A program made the translations under genes and the position numbers. Under the pieces are notes generated by a model. The model was not told where the DNA came from. It made no database searches and worked only from the letters and a program-made list of their open reading frames with translations. From assembly GCA_024196135.1 (NCBI GenBank), contig JAMQCK010000146.1, positions 1-49,870 on the forward strand: DNA of 49,870 nt. The letters are read 5' to 3'. This DNA comes from Pleurotus ostreatus/Saccharomyces cerevisiae fusant. Its lineage: Eukaryota; Opisthokonta. Below are positions 22,328 to 33,454 of the stretch, piece by piece. How positions within the stretch are numbered: position 1 is the first letter of the stretch; each line of letters starts with the position of its first letter.

Positions 22328-25300
22328 ATGAACGTCGGGATGAACAACGGGATGATCGGCGGGCCCTCGGCTATGCCTGGCGGCGGCGGCGCGATGCTTT
22401 CTGGCGGTTTGGGGCCGAGCGGCGCGCTCGGTCCAGCAGGCAACGGAATGGGGGGCGGCATGATGGCCATGGGTGGCCCCGGAGTCATGGGCCGCCCCGG
22501 CGGGATGGTGGGCGGCGCCCCGGGCATGACTGCAGGCATGGGGGGCGGCGCGCCTGGCATGGCGCAGATGCAGCGCATGCAGATGTCCCCGCACCACGCT
22601 CAGGGCATCGCTCGCGGTGGCATGCGCCCAGCTTATCCAGGCGCGGGACCGGTGCGTCACCCTTTCCACCCTCATATCCGTCTACTCATATCATACGCAT
22701 GTCTGGAATAGATGCACGGCGGCATGGCTCCCCTGCGCCGTATCCCCTCGAACATGGCGCGCCAACAACCCCCCGACATGATGAATATGAACATGAGCAT
22801 GGGCATGAGCGTACCCGGCATGATGCCACACATGCAGCGCGGCGACATGGCCCCCAACCTCGGCGGCATGAACATGGGCATGGGCCGCATGCCGCCGATG
22901 GACATGGCCGGTCTCTCGCGGCCCACCGACATGCCGATGCAGATGCAGATGAACGCGCAGCAGCATAGGATGATGGCTCCGATGGACATGGCGGGCTCGC
23001 GGCAACCCATGGACATGGGCATGCGCCAACAGGAGATGGCGATGCAGCGCGTCTCGGGCCAGCCAGGAGACATGCAGATGCGCGCGCCACAGCCGCCCCT
23101 TGACATGGGTGCTGGCGCCGCCGTCCGTCCGCCAGAGATGGGGGGCATGATGCCCCAGCGCACAGATCTTCCTCGTACTGGTGAGTCATAGCCGCCGTCC
23201 TTCCATCAGCTGATATTGACCGATGCACTCTTCTTCGATCCTACAGGCTTCGGCCCATCCCCACAAGATCCTTTCCGCCATCGCCCGCCATCGCAAAACG
23301 CCCGTCCACAGTCGCAACTCGGCCCCCGACCCCAATCCCAACTAGACGGCAGACCGCAGAGCCAACCCGGCCAGATGGCGCAGTCCGGACCATCCGTAGT
23401 CGGTGCGCCAGGCGCGGGGGGCATGAATCTTCCTATGAATATGCAGGGCCCTTCGCCTGGCGCGCCACAATCTGGGCGACAATCCCAACCCGACTCTATG
23501 CTCGCCTCCGAACCGTATTCCAACCGCCCCATATCCCAATCTGGCCAACCAGGCATGCCTGGCGCGCAGGCTATGCGCCCACCGTCCCAATCCGGTCAGC
23601 CAGGCCAGCAGATGCATGGTCAGCAAGCCGGCATGCAAGGTCCGCAGGCTGGCATGTCGGGATCGCAATCCGGCATGCAGAGCCTGCAGTCGCAGACGAT
23701 GATGCGTCCCCAGTCACAGCAGGGTCAACCCGGCGGCTTCGGTCTTCAGCAGTCCGGTGGAGCTGGCGGTTTTGCGCTGCCAGGCGGCTCTTTTCCAGAC
23801 GGACAGACGCCCATGGGAGGCGTATCCCAGGGTCCCATGAGCGGCGGTTCGCAGGGGAATATGGGCGGACTCTCGCAAGGGTCAATGGGCTCGCAAGGGC
23901 CCATGGGCTCTCTTCACATGCAGCCGATGGCGAGCCTCTCGCAAGGGCAGTCACCCTTCGGAGGCGCGCTGGGTGGAACTATGGGAGCGGGACAGCACTC
24001 TGCGCCGGGTCAGCACATGGGGCAAGGTCAACCGTCGACGAGTATGCAGGGTGCTGGAATGCCAAATACTCAGCAGTCGACGCTCACGCCGCAGCATACC
24101 GGCCAAGGGCAACCGCCTATGGGGTCGCTCGGTGCGCCGGGGCAGATGGGAGGATCCGGGCAGATGGGCGGGCAGCAGCCGCGGCTGACGCCTCAGCATA
24201 CGGGGCCCGGCGGTCCTGGTGGTATTGGCGAACCGCGGATGACGCCGGCGGGAGCGCTCAGTCAGTGGTCGCCCGATGGCCAGGAAGGTGCGCCTTTTCG
24301 TCTTTCTCTATGTTCGACTCTCTGCTAACGTGGGCTCAGGCGCGCAATATAACACCATGGGCTTCGATCCGCGCAACCCGATGCATCAGAATGGCGCCCC
24401 TCACAATGGTATGCAGGCCTCGGGATCCCGCCCTATGCCTCCACCCGGCGGTATGCCGAACCAAGGGCCGGGAGGCATGCAACCCCTCGGCGCCAACCCC
24501 CTCCAGCCTCAACACTCCGGTAACGGCATGGGACCTGGATCTGCGAGTATGCCGCCTACGCCCACGCATAGCGCGCCCAATATGATGGGCAATCCGCAGT
24601 CTACCGGACCCCCTGGCTTCCAACAGGGCGGTGGTGCATCGTTCCAGTTCGGCGGCTTCCAGCAGCAGCAGCCCGGCTCGATGCCGCCGCCGCCGGGTCA
24701 AGCGCCGCCGTCGTCTGGCCCGCCTTCCGCGCAGCCGCCGAACGGGATGAACGGCGACGCGCAGCGGAAAGCAGGGTACCCGCCAGGTCAAGGACCTTTC
24801 CCGATGCCTCCGCTGGGTCAGCAGCAGCAGCCCCTCTCGCCGCAGAAGTACGGCCCTCCAGTACCACCTCCCTCGGGACCGCAGCCCCCTCCGTCGCCCT
24901 CGCAATACGGTCCTCAGCGGCCTAACGGCGGTGAGTACGCGCGCTCTGGGTCCCCTATGCGGGGCGTACAGCAGAAGGAGGATGGTCGTCGCAGCCCTCC
25001 GCGCCTCCGACGCGTGGTGAACGAGGGCGCGGGCTTGCTGCGGGCGATGCAGTTCAGCGGTATGCTCGCCGTGATATCCGAGCCCAAGAAGAAGAACCCC
25101 TTGTGGTGGAGGAAGCTCATCGACGAGTACTTCCTCACTACAGCCGTCTTCAAGCTGACTCTGCTCGACTATGACTCGGAGTCGGTGCGTGACGTTCTTG
25201 CGGTCAAGTTTTTGCGATGTTTTATGACGCTTTGTACGCAGACGCGCATCTTCAGGATTCCCTTCCACGTCATGCCCCGCTTCTTCTTCACTGCTGCTAT

Positions 25301-26651
25301 GGCCGGCAACACCTGCTCGTACTTCACGATGCCAGGCTTGCGAGAGCGGGTAATGACGCAAGTGACGGCCAACACACCGGGGCATCTCATCGTCGAGTGC
25401 ATGGAAGCACATTGGACGTTCAGGTACGAGAACGGTTGGATGGTTAATCTGAAGGTATGCTTCCTGCTCTCGCAATGGTCGTTCGGCCGTTGACTTCCGC
25501 CACTAGGGACCAATGACATTTCACATTCGTGTAGGCTGGAAAGGTGGTCGCGAAGGTACGGGACTGTCATTTCCGATATCGGGCGACCGCCGATGATTGG
25601 ACTTCATGACTAATGACTATCCAGGTTACAAAGGCGCTGGCTCCTTCTCCGACGAGTTCGAACTCAAGATCGCGCACTTGCAGTTCGACGGTTTGGAGAG
25701 CGAGCGTTTCATACAGCGTCCGTATATCGAAGGCGATCACGATACCATCACCATCAAAGCGCCGCCACGACCACCTACTTCATGGGGTGACTTGTCTTAC
25801 GTTCCCTCGGGCGGCTACTTCCCGCCAACGATACCGAGCGAAGAGCCGGAGCTGGAAGAGCAGCAAGTCCTTGTCTTCGGGCAGCAAACCGTCATGCCCG
25901 CGGAACCCGTCAACGGCTTCGGGATCCCGCAGACGGCGATGCGAACACTGGAGCTCATGGAGAGTGTGTCGACTTTGGAGGATCTCATGGTAGCATCCAA
26001 GCGTGAAGGATGGGGTCCTAAAGGTACGCGCGTGCTTATTGGCTTTGTGTAGATACTGACCTTGTACCAGAGTCGTTGACCAAGTACGCGCAAGAACTTC
26101 AGAAGAAGGGTCGGAGAGTCAAGCCTGTGCCGTACCCGATGCATAAGGAAGGTCAGGCTACCCTCTTTCTCAGCCCACCACAGGGCATACCAGGCATACC
26201 GACGCCAGTCATGCCCACCATGCCGCCGCCGCCTCCCTCATCCGTGCAGATTCCTCCTGTACCAGGCTCGGCAGGCGGCACACCCTCCATGAGCAACTCC
26301 GCCCCAACGTTGTTTACGCCCGCGCCGCCGAACGTCACCAATCCAAGTGGTGCTGCTTCAACCTCTGCGACCCCCGCTCCCGCCGGCGCCCCCACTCCAA
26401 CCATCCCCCCTCCTTCGCAAAATATCAACCAGACGCCTTCGTCGACAACCGCCTCCCCACAAACCGCGACGAACGTGACGCCGCTCTCCTCTCCGCAGAA
26501 GCAGCACAAAGCGATACCTGCGCGGAATCGGAACGCTGGCGCGTCCGCGCCGTCGGCAGGTGTCAAGCGCAAGCAGAGCACGTCGAATACGGAGTCGGAC
26601 CCCGCACCCAAGCGCGCCTCGCGCAAACGCAAGTCCGGCGCGGGGAGCTAG
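22328..26651 (+). CDS. LIM-domain-binding co-regulator (LDB/Adn1/PtaB-like) with a Met/Gly/Gln/Pro-rich N-terminus
   Basis: Transcriptional co-regulator that dimerises and bridges DNA-binding proteins; fungal relatives such as Adn1 and PtaB act in adhesion and development. Eight exons (22328-22651, 22712-23180, 23247-24287, 24340-25184, 25242-25454, 25507-25555, 25625-26023, 26071-26651) join in frame to 1306 residues. The first ~830 residues are low complexity: first Met/Gly-rich, then Gly/Gln/Ser/Pro-rich. The LIM-binding domain spans ~835-1025 (GAGLLRAMQFSGMLAVISEP, NPLWWRKLIDEYF, RIPFHVMPRFFF, EAHWTFRYENGWM, FELKIAHLQFDG). A Thr/Pro-rich tail ends with a basic stretch (KRASRKRKSGAGS), a likely nuclear localisation signal. 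The start is the first Met of the open frame; an upstream exon cannot be excluded. The N-terminal region is far longer than in the animal proteins. Confidence 0.85.
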
Positions 26652-27065
26652 GTGCCCCTCGCGCGCGGACTGCCCTTGTGCGCCATGGACCTATGTACCG
26701 TGTTGTTGTTGAACCTGTCCTCTGCGTTGTTCCTTGATGTTGGTACCATATCTGCAGTGCTGGTGGAATCGTCTGTCTTCTTGTTTTGTGTGTACATAAG
26801 TGTCTCATAGCATAGATACCTCCCCCATCGCGCCGCCGCCTTGTAATACTAAGCAAACTTGCATATTTATTGTAGCCTTCCTGATCGTCTACCCTTTCTG
26901 TTCCCTGTAGTTCTTTTCAGCACGTACTTACGCCTTATTTCTGGGAATTCAGACGAACCTCGCAACGGCGGCCAATTCCATCGGGAGTGAACGTTAACTC
27001 ACAAGGTCCGTGCAAGATCGGACCAACGCATCAAGCCATGCTGCGCAGTCTGCTTTCAAGCAAAA
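26652..27065. other. Intergenic, 3' flank of the LIM-binding gene
   Basis: Downstream region with T-rich stretches after the stop codon, consistent with polyadenylation signals. No gene seen. Confidence 0.4.
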
Positions 27066-27120
27066 TTGTACAGTGTTGTATACAGCCCAGTAGTTCATTA
27101 ACGGCGTTGATGTGTACAAG
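27066..27120 (-). repeat. Inverted partner of 11212-11262
   Basis: The reverse complement reads CTTGTACACATCAACGCCGT and matches the 3' flank of the P-loop gene. Here it directly abuts the truncated family copy, which it does not do at 11 kb. Confidence 0.7.
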
Positions 27121-27290
27121 CGTCGGACAAGCCGGAGACGATCCCGCCCCCAGCCGCTCGTATTCAGAAATTCAGGGAGTTTCTGGACCTCATGATAGAT
27201 CCCATCGTGCGGAGAGTGGTGCAGCCTCCAGTGTGTGCTCCATCTTCTCTCTGATCCTGCTCATCTCATCCCAATTTCTAGATGTATTAG
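27121..27290 (+). pseudogene. Truncated relic of the unknown family (copy 11)
   Basis: Only the 3' third of a family gene remains. From about 27122 it reads SDKPETIPPPAARIQKFREF, then LDLMIDPIVRRVVQPP, followed by the usual terminal intron (gtgtgt...tttctag) and a last exon ATG-TAT-TAG at 27282-27290. It is closest to copy 1 at 11.6-12.2 kb. The 5' two thirds are missing, replaced by the short segment that lies downstream of copy 1's neighbour at 11.2 kb. There is no promoter or start, so it is called a pseudogene. Confidence 0.75.
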
Positions 27291-27491
27291 CCTTTTGATC
27301 TACTCATTGCACCCCTCGTTCCGACGAGGAGTCTCCCTGCCTCAGATTCTACTTGCGGCTCAATATCGTTTGCTTATAACCCATCGTACCTGTTCGTTCC
27401 CCGTGCAGTCCTTTGTCATGTAGCATACGGAGCCCTCTGTACCTTGCAGAAGGGGCGGCAACGCATATAATGTGACCAAAGGCGGCGATCG
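27121..27491 (+). repeat. Segmental duplicate of 11431-11840 (inverted)
   Basis: The relic plus ~200 bp of 3' flank match the copy 1 locus on the opposite strand. Homology ends at about 27491 (gcgatcg), the same internal point where it ends at the 11-kb locus. Confidence 0.75.
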
Positions 27492-27583
27492 TGACCCTTC
27501 GCGCTCACGATAACCTGACTCTTATGTCGCCCTCGTCGTCTGAACTGAGGTGGTTGGCCCCGAAGTTGAGCGAACGTGACCTC

Positions 27584-27589
27584 CACGTG
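27584..27589 (+). promoter_or_regulatory. CACGTG box upstream of copy 2
   Basis: CCACGTGG, 86 bp before the ATG, followed by CTCCGTGATTGCGG and a CTTCATCTCGCTCGCT block just before the start. All three blocks recur upstream of the array copies. Confidence 0.5.
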
Positions 27590-27669
27590 GCGCTTAGCTC
27601 CGTGATTGCGGCGCACCCCGCAGATGCGTCTCATCTTCCACCTTCATCTCGCTCGCTACATACCACACA

Positions 27670-28240
27670 ATGGCCTCGTCTTCGGCTTCGCAGGATACTA
27701 TTATGTCTGCGCCCACTTGGACCACTGACGAGAACGATGCTGACGTCCGCCAAATGGTTATCTCCCCCGGTATGATCGACCAGAAGGCGAACGTGCACCA
27801 GGACGCGCTCGGCCACTCGTACCACCAGCTACCCGACTATTATGGTCTCTGCTACTTGACGACGTACTCGAACATCTACGAAGCGTGCAAGGCTCGGCCG
27901 CGCGACCGCAAGACTGGCGAGAGATGCTTCTTTGGGGACCAGTGCTTCACGATCTACAAGTGGTTCGAGCGACTGGAGGCCGCGACTGGGATTTCGCGCA
28001 ATAATGGCGCGTTCGAATGCGAGTCAAGGGACGGACTGCCAATCATTATGATGGTCATCGCATGCTCGGATGATGTGGGGACCCTTCCGCGCCCCGCGGC
28101 GCGCATTCAGGCGTTCAAGGAGTTCTTGCGCACGAAGAAAGAACCGATGGTGAAGCGGGTCAGACAGCCTAGGGTGCGTTTATTGTTGGTTCATGACTGC
28201 GCGTTCTCTGACTAGCTTTCAGATCTACGATGGCCAGTGA
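27670..28240 (+). CDS. Unknown small-protein family, copy 2 (dispersed)
   Basis: Intact member with exon 1 27670-28173, a 49-nt intron, and a last exon 28223-28240 encoding Ile-Tyr-Asp-Gly-Gln-stop; 173 residues. Conserved blocks: WTTDENDADVRQMVISPG, LCYLTTYSNIYEACK, CFFGDQCFTIYKWFERLEA, ATGISRNNGAFECE, MMVIACSD, PRPAARIQAFKEFLRTKKEP. It differs from the family norm by Ile instead of Met at the first residue of the last exon. No signal peptide or transmembrane helix is seen. It is the only intact copy on the plus strand and resembles array copy 3 most (CKARPRDRKTGE shared). The promoter region also resembles those in the array over ~150 bp. Function unknown. Confidence 0.75.
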
Positions 28241-29529
28241 GACCCTTCGCATCAGGCCTGAGTGGGATCACTGCCTTTGTCCGCTAGTTCCCTCGTATTG
28301 AAATGTTGCTGTCAACGATGATGTTTTGCAAAGCTAGTGTACTTTCACAAACGTATCCCTATCAAAGTCCCTACGGTTCTGAGCATGGGCTCCAATCTCT
28401 ATCCTTTATTCCTTGTCGACCGCTTACTCAATTAATTTGCAGATGCCGTCGAAAGCACACCTGCACGTGACCCTAAACGGAGTTAAGTGTCAAAGCGGCA
28501 CGGCATTAGCTCCGGCACCACCATTTCCTCAGGAAAATATTGAGTATTACTCCATGAGTCTCGGAAATACGAAAATATAGCACGCGGGACTTCGCGCGAA
28601 GTCCGAAGTCGACGCGAAGTCCAGCTGCGAGCCCCAGGCGGACATTTCTGTTAGGGACAGTCCCTCCGCATTCTTATTTCTTCAAAATATATTCACATTT
28701 CACTACCTACTTTACATGAGCTACGTATAGATGACTATATACGACTAAGGTGGAGGGGGAGTATCGAGTCGCGGCGGCTGTACGCGCCGCTGCGAGTGCG
28801 ACGGAAAGGTAGCAGGGGGGGGAGGGGGGAGCTAAGGCGCGGTACGCGTGCTGGCCAGCACGCGCTCGCGCTCCGATCGACGAGAATGGCGGCCCCGTTG
28901 TTGGACGCGACTCAGGGCAGCCCTCCTTCACACGCGTCGCCGGGGCGCGCTCCTTGGGACGGTGCTCGTCAACCCTATTGTTGCGGATCCGCCGCGCGGG
29001 GGCTGCTGATGCGCACCGACATCGGCAGCGGCGTTGTCGGACATGATTTGGACGCGCGCCGCCGAAGCGACGCGTCTATGCACCCCTCGAGCGCATCGTG
29101 CGCGACGCACGATGCGGAAGGGGCGGCGGCGGGGCGGGCATATCTGCGAGGAGGCGCGACAGGGCGCGACGGGGTGGTGGTCGAGAACAAGGAAGGTCAC
29201 GAGACTTTGTTGACGCGGCAGGAGGTAATTACAGGTTTTTCGAAGGAAAATGCGGTCGGCAAACAGATTTCTGGGTTTGCGTCCCGGCGCGTGGCAGACT
29301 TTCCCCTTTTGGAGTCACGTGCAGGTGTGCTTTCGACAAAGACTTTAATTTGCGTGCGCATAAGAACGCGGCCAACAAGACACGCCGTGGACGCAACAGG
29401 GATTGAACCCAGGTCGCATCGGGATACACCATCCACAGGTTCAGCCCGCACATCTGCCCTGCAAAGTCCGTTCATATGCACTCCTGGCAAACGCGCAAAT
29501 AAATACATCAGTATCTCAATGTACTTTTA
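28241..29529. other. Gene-free region with a palindromic repeat
   Basis: About 1.3 kb with no supported gene. Open frames at 28.8-29.5 kb are Ala/Arg-rich without family resemblance. A palindromic tandem repeat lies at 28587-28622. A tRNA T-arm-like string near 29400 was considered and rejected. Confidence 0.5.
28587..28622. repeat. 18-bp perfect palindrome with an 18-bp-period partner
   Basis: GGACTTCGCGCGAAGTCC (28587-28604) equals its own reverse complement. CGCGAAGTCC recurs 18 bases later at 28613-28622. The surroundings are AT-rich. It may be the end of a small mobile element, but no terminal repeats or target duplication can be shown. Confidence 0.6.
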
Positions 29530-32500
29530 TCATGCAGCCGCATCCGCGGCCTCGGGGTACAACTCCTGCGCTACCCGGTCAGCTTCGACCTCGGCCTCGC
29601 CCGCAGGGCCCGCCTCCTTCTTCTCCTCAGCCTCCACCGGCTTCTCGGCAGCGGCAGGTTGCTCCGCCTTCGCCTCCGCCGGCGCTTCCTGCGTCGTGCC
29701 CTCCGCCACCACTGCGACCGTCGCCTTATCCTCGACCTTCTCCTTCCCCTGCTCCTGCGCTGGTGCGTCCTCGGGCTGCTTCGCCCCACCCTCTCCCTGA
29801 TTCGTCAACACGGAGCTAATCTGCTTCTCCTCCTGCACGACCTCGACGCGCTCCGGAGCCGCAGCACTCTTCACGTCCTTCTTCTCCTCGTTGAAGATGT
29901 TGCGCCCGGGCTCGACTTTCGCGCCGATCGCAGACGTGTGAGGCTCCTCTTCCGCTGGCTTCTCTTCGTGCACGACGATGGGCGCACGGCCGCCGGGCTC
30001 GCCTCCAACGGTGGCGACGCTCGACTTTTGCGGCGTGTGCGGGACGGTGGTTTCGTACTTAGCGTACTGTAAGGAATTAGCTGAATATTCAGCGGAAGGG
30101 TACGATAAAGTCACTCACATCGTCGAAGAAGTCGTTGCTGAAGACAATTGTCAGCATCATGACTTCTGTTCTCTTCTACACGGAGTCCACATACCACGAG
30201 AAATCCCATGTCTTCAACCACCTCGCACTCTCGCACTGCTTCTTCGTCCACGGCGTGCCATACGCCAACGGGCTCAGATGGTTGAAGTTCGCAATCGCGA
30301 CCAACAGCAACAACGCCGCAACGCCTAACCGGTACCGCGTGCGCAGCGTCGACGTCAAGACATCGAAGACGACGCAAAGGAGGAGGATGGCGAAGTACAG
30401 GGCGGGTAGGTAGTGGTGGAGGAACAGCTGGCGGCCCATGAGGTAGAAAGGGAAGTAGTGCAACGCCCAGCCCATGAAGAGGAACCCGCAGAGACTGTCG
30501 TACTTGAGAACTTTGCCTGGAAGGTGGGTGAGTATCGTCAAATGGATAGCAGGGAGGGGCAGCGCACTGTTGTCCATATCCCGGTAGCCGCGCTTGGCGC
30601 GCAGGATGACGAAGGCGCGGAAGGTAACGTAGGCGAGGACGGCCGCCGTGCTGAGCCACCAGAGCATGGGGTTACCGATGAGGTAGATCTGGCGGTGGTC
30701 CTTGACCCAGAAGTTCTGTAAAAAGTGATGTTAACGACGTATGCCTGATGGAAGTTCTGATGGACACGCACGATACCACGGCGCAGGCGCGGCCATGAGT
30801 CCGGACGCGAGTCGAAGGTGTGGCGATCCGTCAAGCCCTGGTTCGTCGTCCACATAACTTGCTGCAACTCCCAGAACTTCGACAGGAAGCCCGGCAGGCG
30901 GTAGTTGACCTTTGGCGCATCGTCCGGCACTGTCAAATACGTCAGCATGTCGCCTACATCCAACGAAAGTCCGCGCACAGTTGGGATGCACGTTCGTCTC
31001 CACAAACCACAGCGAGTTATCGCGCACCGCGTTCTTGTTGCACGTCACCTCCTGCTGCTCCCAGCCCCAATCGGGCAGCTTGACCTTGTGCGAGAACAAG
31101 TAGCACCCCTGCAGCGCATGCCGCAGCCTAAACGTCGTCCTCAGCGTCCTTACACGGTTATACGACTCCTTATCCCTCCGATCCCCATGCTCAATCTCCA
31201 CAATCCAATCATCATTCGCGTCCCCCGCAAAGTTCGCCATCCCATACGCCGACACCTCGTTCTGGAAGTCGACGTCGCTCACGGGCGGGCGGATGTCGTG
31301 CGAGTGCAGGTTGCGCTGCGTCTGGATGTGGCGCAGCTTGATGCGCGTGCCGTGCGTGAGGTACGCGAGGTCCTCCTCGTCGCGCCACGCGTCCCAGTCC
31401 TCCGCCGTCGCGTTGATCACCGCCCACTCGTTGTTCGAGTCGCGGTGCGGGTAGAGCGTGACCTGCTGCTGCTTGCTCCCGCCGGGGTAGTTGTGCGGGT
31501 GCGAGTGCAGGTAGCCGCCCTGCGTGTTGACGTGCCGGATGGTGACGCTCGACCCGATGGCGACGTCGGCGAAGGTGTCGGCCATGTGCCTCCCGGAGAG
31601 CGTGTGCTGGAACTCGGAAGACATGAAGCCGTCGCCGTCGCCGGAGGACTGGAGGATGGCGAAGTGGATCTGGAACATGGACATGTAGAAGAGGATGGGG
31701 ATGACGATGAGGCACAATGCGCGCGCGAGGAAGTGCTTGATAAACAGCCTCGGCGGCACGCGCAGATCACCCAGCAGCTGCCACAGCTGGTAGATCGTGC
31801 TGAAACCGACCGTCGCGACCGTGAACAGGCCCACCCACTTGCAGCTCAGCACCGCACCGAGGGAGAGGCCCGACAGCGCGAGCCACGCCCACCACGTCTC
31901 CGTGAAGGGCTGGTGCTTGTCCTCGTTGCAGAAGCCGACCCAGAAGAAGATGCTGAGCGCCGTGAAGAATATGAGGGGCGAGTCGAGGAGGATGTGGCGC
32001 GACTGGGTGACCATCGCGTTCTCGAAGATGATGAAGACGGAGGCGAGGAGCGCGGTGGTCGCGCGGCAGTCAAGCGCGCGGATGGTGAGGTAGGCGAGGG
32101 GGACGGTGGCGACGCCGAGGATGCCTGGGAGCATGCGCATGGCGACGTAGGGAGTGGTGTCATCGTATACTCTGAGGGGGCATTAGACGCGGGGAGTATT
32201 ACAGGCTAGGAGACTCACTTCGCGATGTCCTTGAAGTCGAAGTGTCCGTCATATCCGAAGATGAAGGCGACAAGAGTGATCAGAAGCTTTGCCAGAGGCG
32301 GGTGCACGTCCATAAAGTACTGCGTCTTGATGTACTTGCTCGCGAACTTGCCGAAGTGGACCTCATCGAAGCTGCAGACGCGACGTCAGTCGTAGCGTCC
32401 AAGGAGAAGATTGACACGCACACAACACTATTCGGCCATGATATATGCCAGAGGCGCACCCAGCAAGCAAGTCCAATGATCGCCAGCAGCAGCTTCCATT

Positions 32501-32681
32501 CGCCCGACGTCAAATGCAGACCCCCGGGCGGGAAGTACTTGCGGCCCGGCGCGTACCCCTTCGAGGCCGCCGCTCTCCTCTCGTCCGCGTCAAAGTGGTC
32601 CTGTCTGTACGTGAGGGGGTAGTCCTTGTACTTTGGAGGTGAGGGCGCCCGCCGCGCGCGGAAGGTGCCCGTCGGCTCCAT
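29530..32681 (-). CDS. PMT2: Protein O-mannosyltransferase, Pmt2-type, with a long acidic C-terminal tail
   Basis: ER-membrane enzyme that transfers mannose from dolichyl-phosphate mannose to Ser/Thr of secretory proteins (EC 2.4.1.109). Seven exons (32681-32422, 32371-32219, 32171-30979, 30929-30772, 30715-30195, 30137-30119, 30066-29530) give 946 residues. A cytosolic N-terminus is followed by TM1 and the catalytic loop FDEVHFGKFASKYI..DVHPPLAKLL (Asp-Glu motif, ~89-115). Several TM segments follow, then a luminal MIR region (GSSVTIRHV, GGYLHSHPHNYPGGSKQQQV, THGTRIKLRHIQT, GCYLFSHKVKLPDWGWEQQE), then LPDDAPKVNYRLPGFLSKFW and C-terminal TM helices. The LHSH..KQQQVTLYPH signature fits the Pmt2 subfamily better than Pmt1 or Pmt4; the symbol is by similarity. 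An extra ~180-residue Glu/Ala-rich tail follows the last TM helix, beyond the usual ~750-residue size. Confidence 0.88.
30119..30137 (-). other. 19-nt internal microexon of the PMT gene
   Basis: This exon encodes little more than AsnAspPhePheAspAsp and joins the membrane core to the acidic tail. Both flanking introns have good borders (gtatgt...cag and gtgagt...cag), and only this exon keeps the frame between the two large exons. Confidence 0.65.
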
Positions 32682-33454
32682 GGTTGGAGGGTGAGGGTGA
32701 GGGAATATAAAGCCTTGGGTGAGGTTGAAAGGATTACAGACTGAGGTACAGTAGAAGGATCGTGGAGGGAGTTGGCGCAGACGAGATGTGAAGGTTCTGG
32801 TTCAGCGAGATCGCGCGCACGGTCTGCGGCTGCGCGCAACGTCGGCAGTTGCCGCAGCGCCCTCGAACACGTCACTTTCTTTCTGCGTGCTGATATTGGG
32901 ATCGTACCCGAGCTCTGAGACCTGTCCAGAGTGCAGACGAAATAGATACGGCTGACTCTTGTTCTCGCTTCACCAGTGTACTGGAAGATGCAGGCACCGT
33001 CAATGTCCAAGACATCGAAGTTCACCCGTAAGTGAGGATGCCGCGCAATACAAGCTACTATGGCAATTCTCCTGCTTTAAAAAGCCATGTCTATGGGTTC
33101 TAAAGGTATGCACTGCTCTCTTGTTGGTGTTTTGAGTGCTGCGTGGCGGCGAGAAGTCGCCATGTCACAAACTCGAACCGTGACACGTGGTTCCTTCACG
33201 ATCCGAACAACTATCGCATTTCCTTTTCCGTCATCTCCTTTGTTCTCTCATCTCCCCGCCGCGCCTCGCCGTTTCCCTGACTACCGCCTGCTCCCGCCCA
33301 TACGCCCGTCAGCGACTGTACATACACCACCGCATATTACCCCCTTCCCATCCACATCGTCAACCAATTCGAGCAGGACTCCCCCCACCAATCGCGCAGC
33401 ACTTTCGACGCGTCCCCAACGTCCCCCAACCTCCCAACAACCGTCAACCATCAC
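32682..33454. promoter_or_regulatory. Divergent promoter region, PMT / HSBP1-like genes
   Basis: A 773-bp gap between divergent starts. A TTTAAAAAG stretch near 33075-33085 on the plus strand could serve as a weak TATA-like element. CACGTG occurs at 33184-33189. No other gene is seen; the function is inferred from position. Confidence 0.4.

Noticed and set aside
22672..23228. Cys/Met/Arg-rich minus-strand open frames
   Set aside because: Mirror of the Met/Gly-rich repeats of the LIM-binding protein; no independent support.
29385..29440. tRNA-like T-arm (GGGTTCAATCCC on the minus strand)
   Set aside because: No matching acceptor stem, D-arm or anticodon arm could be folded around it; the T-stem itself pairs poorly. 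It could be a chance match or fragment.
30905..32209. Long plus-strand open frame (434 codons)
   Set aside because: It is the reverse-strand shadow of the O-mannosyltransferase coding exons; composition is Val/Arg/Glu-rich with no domain.
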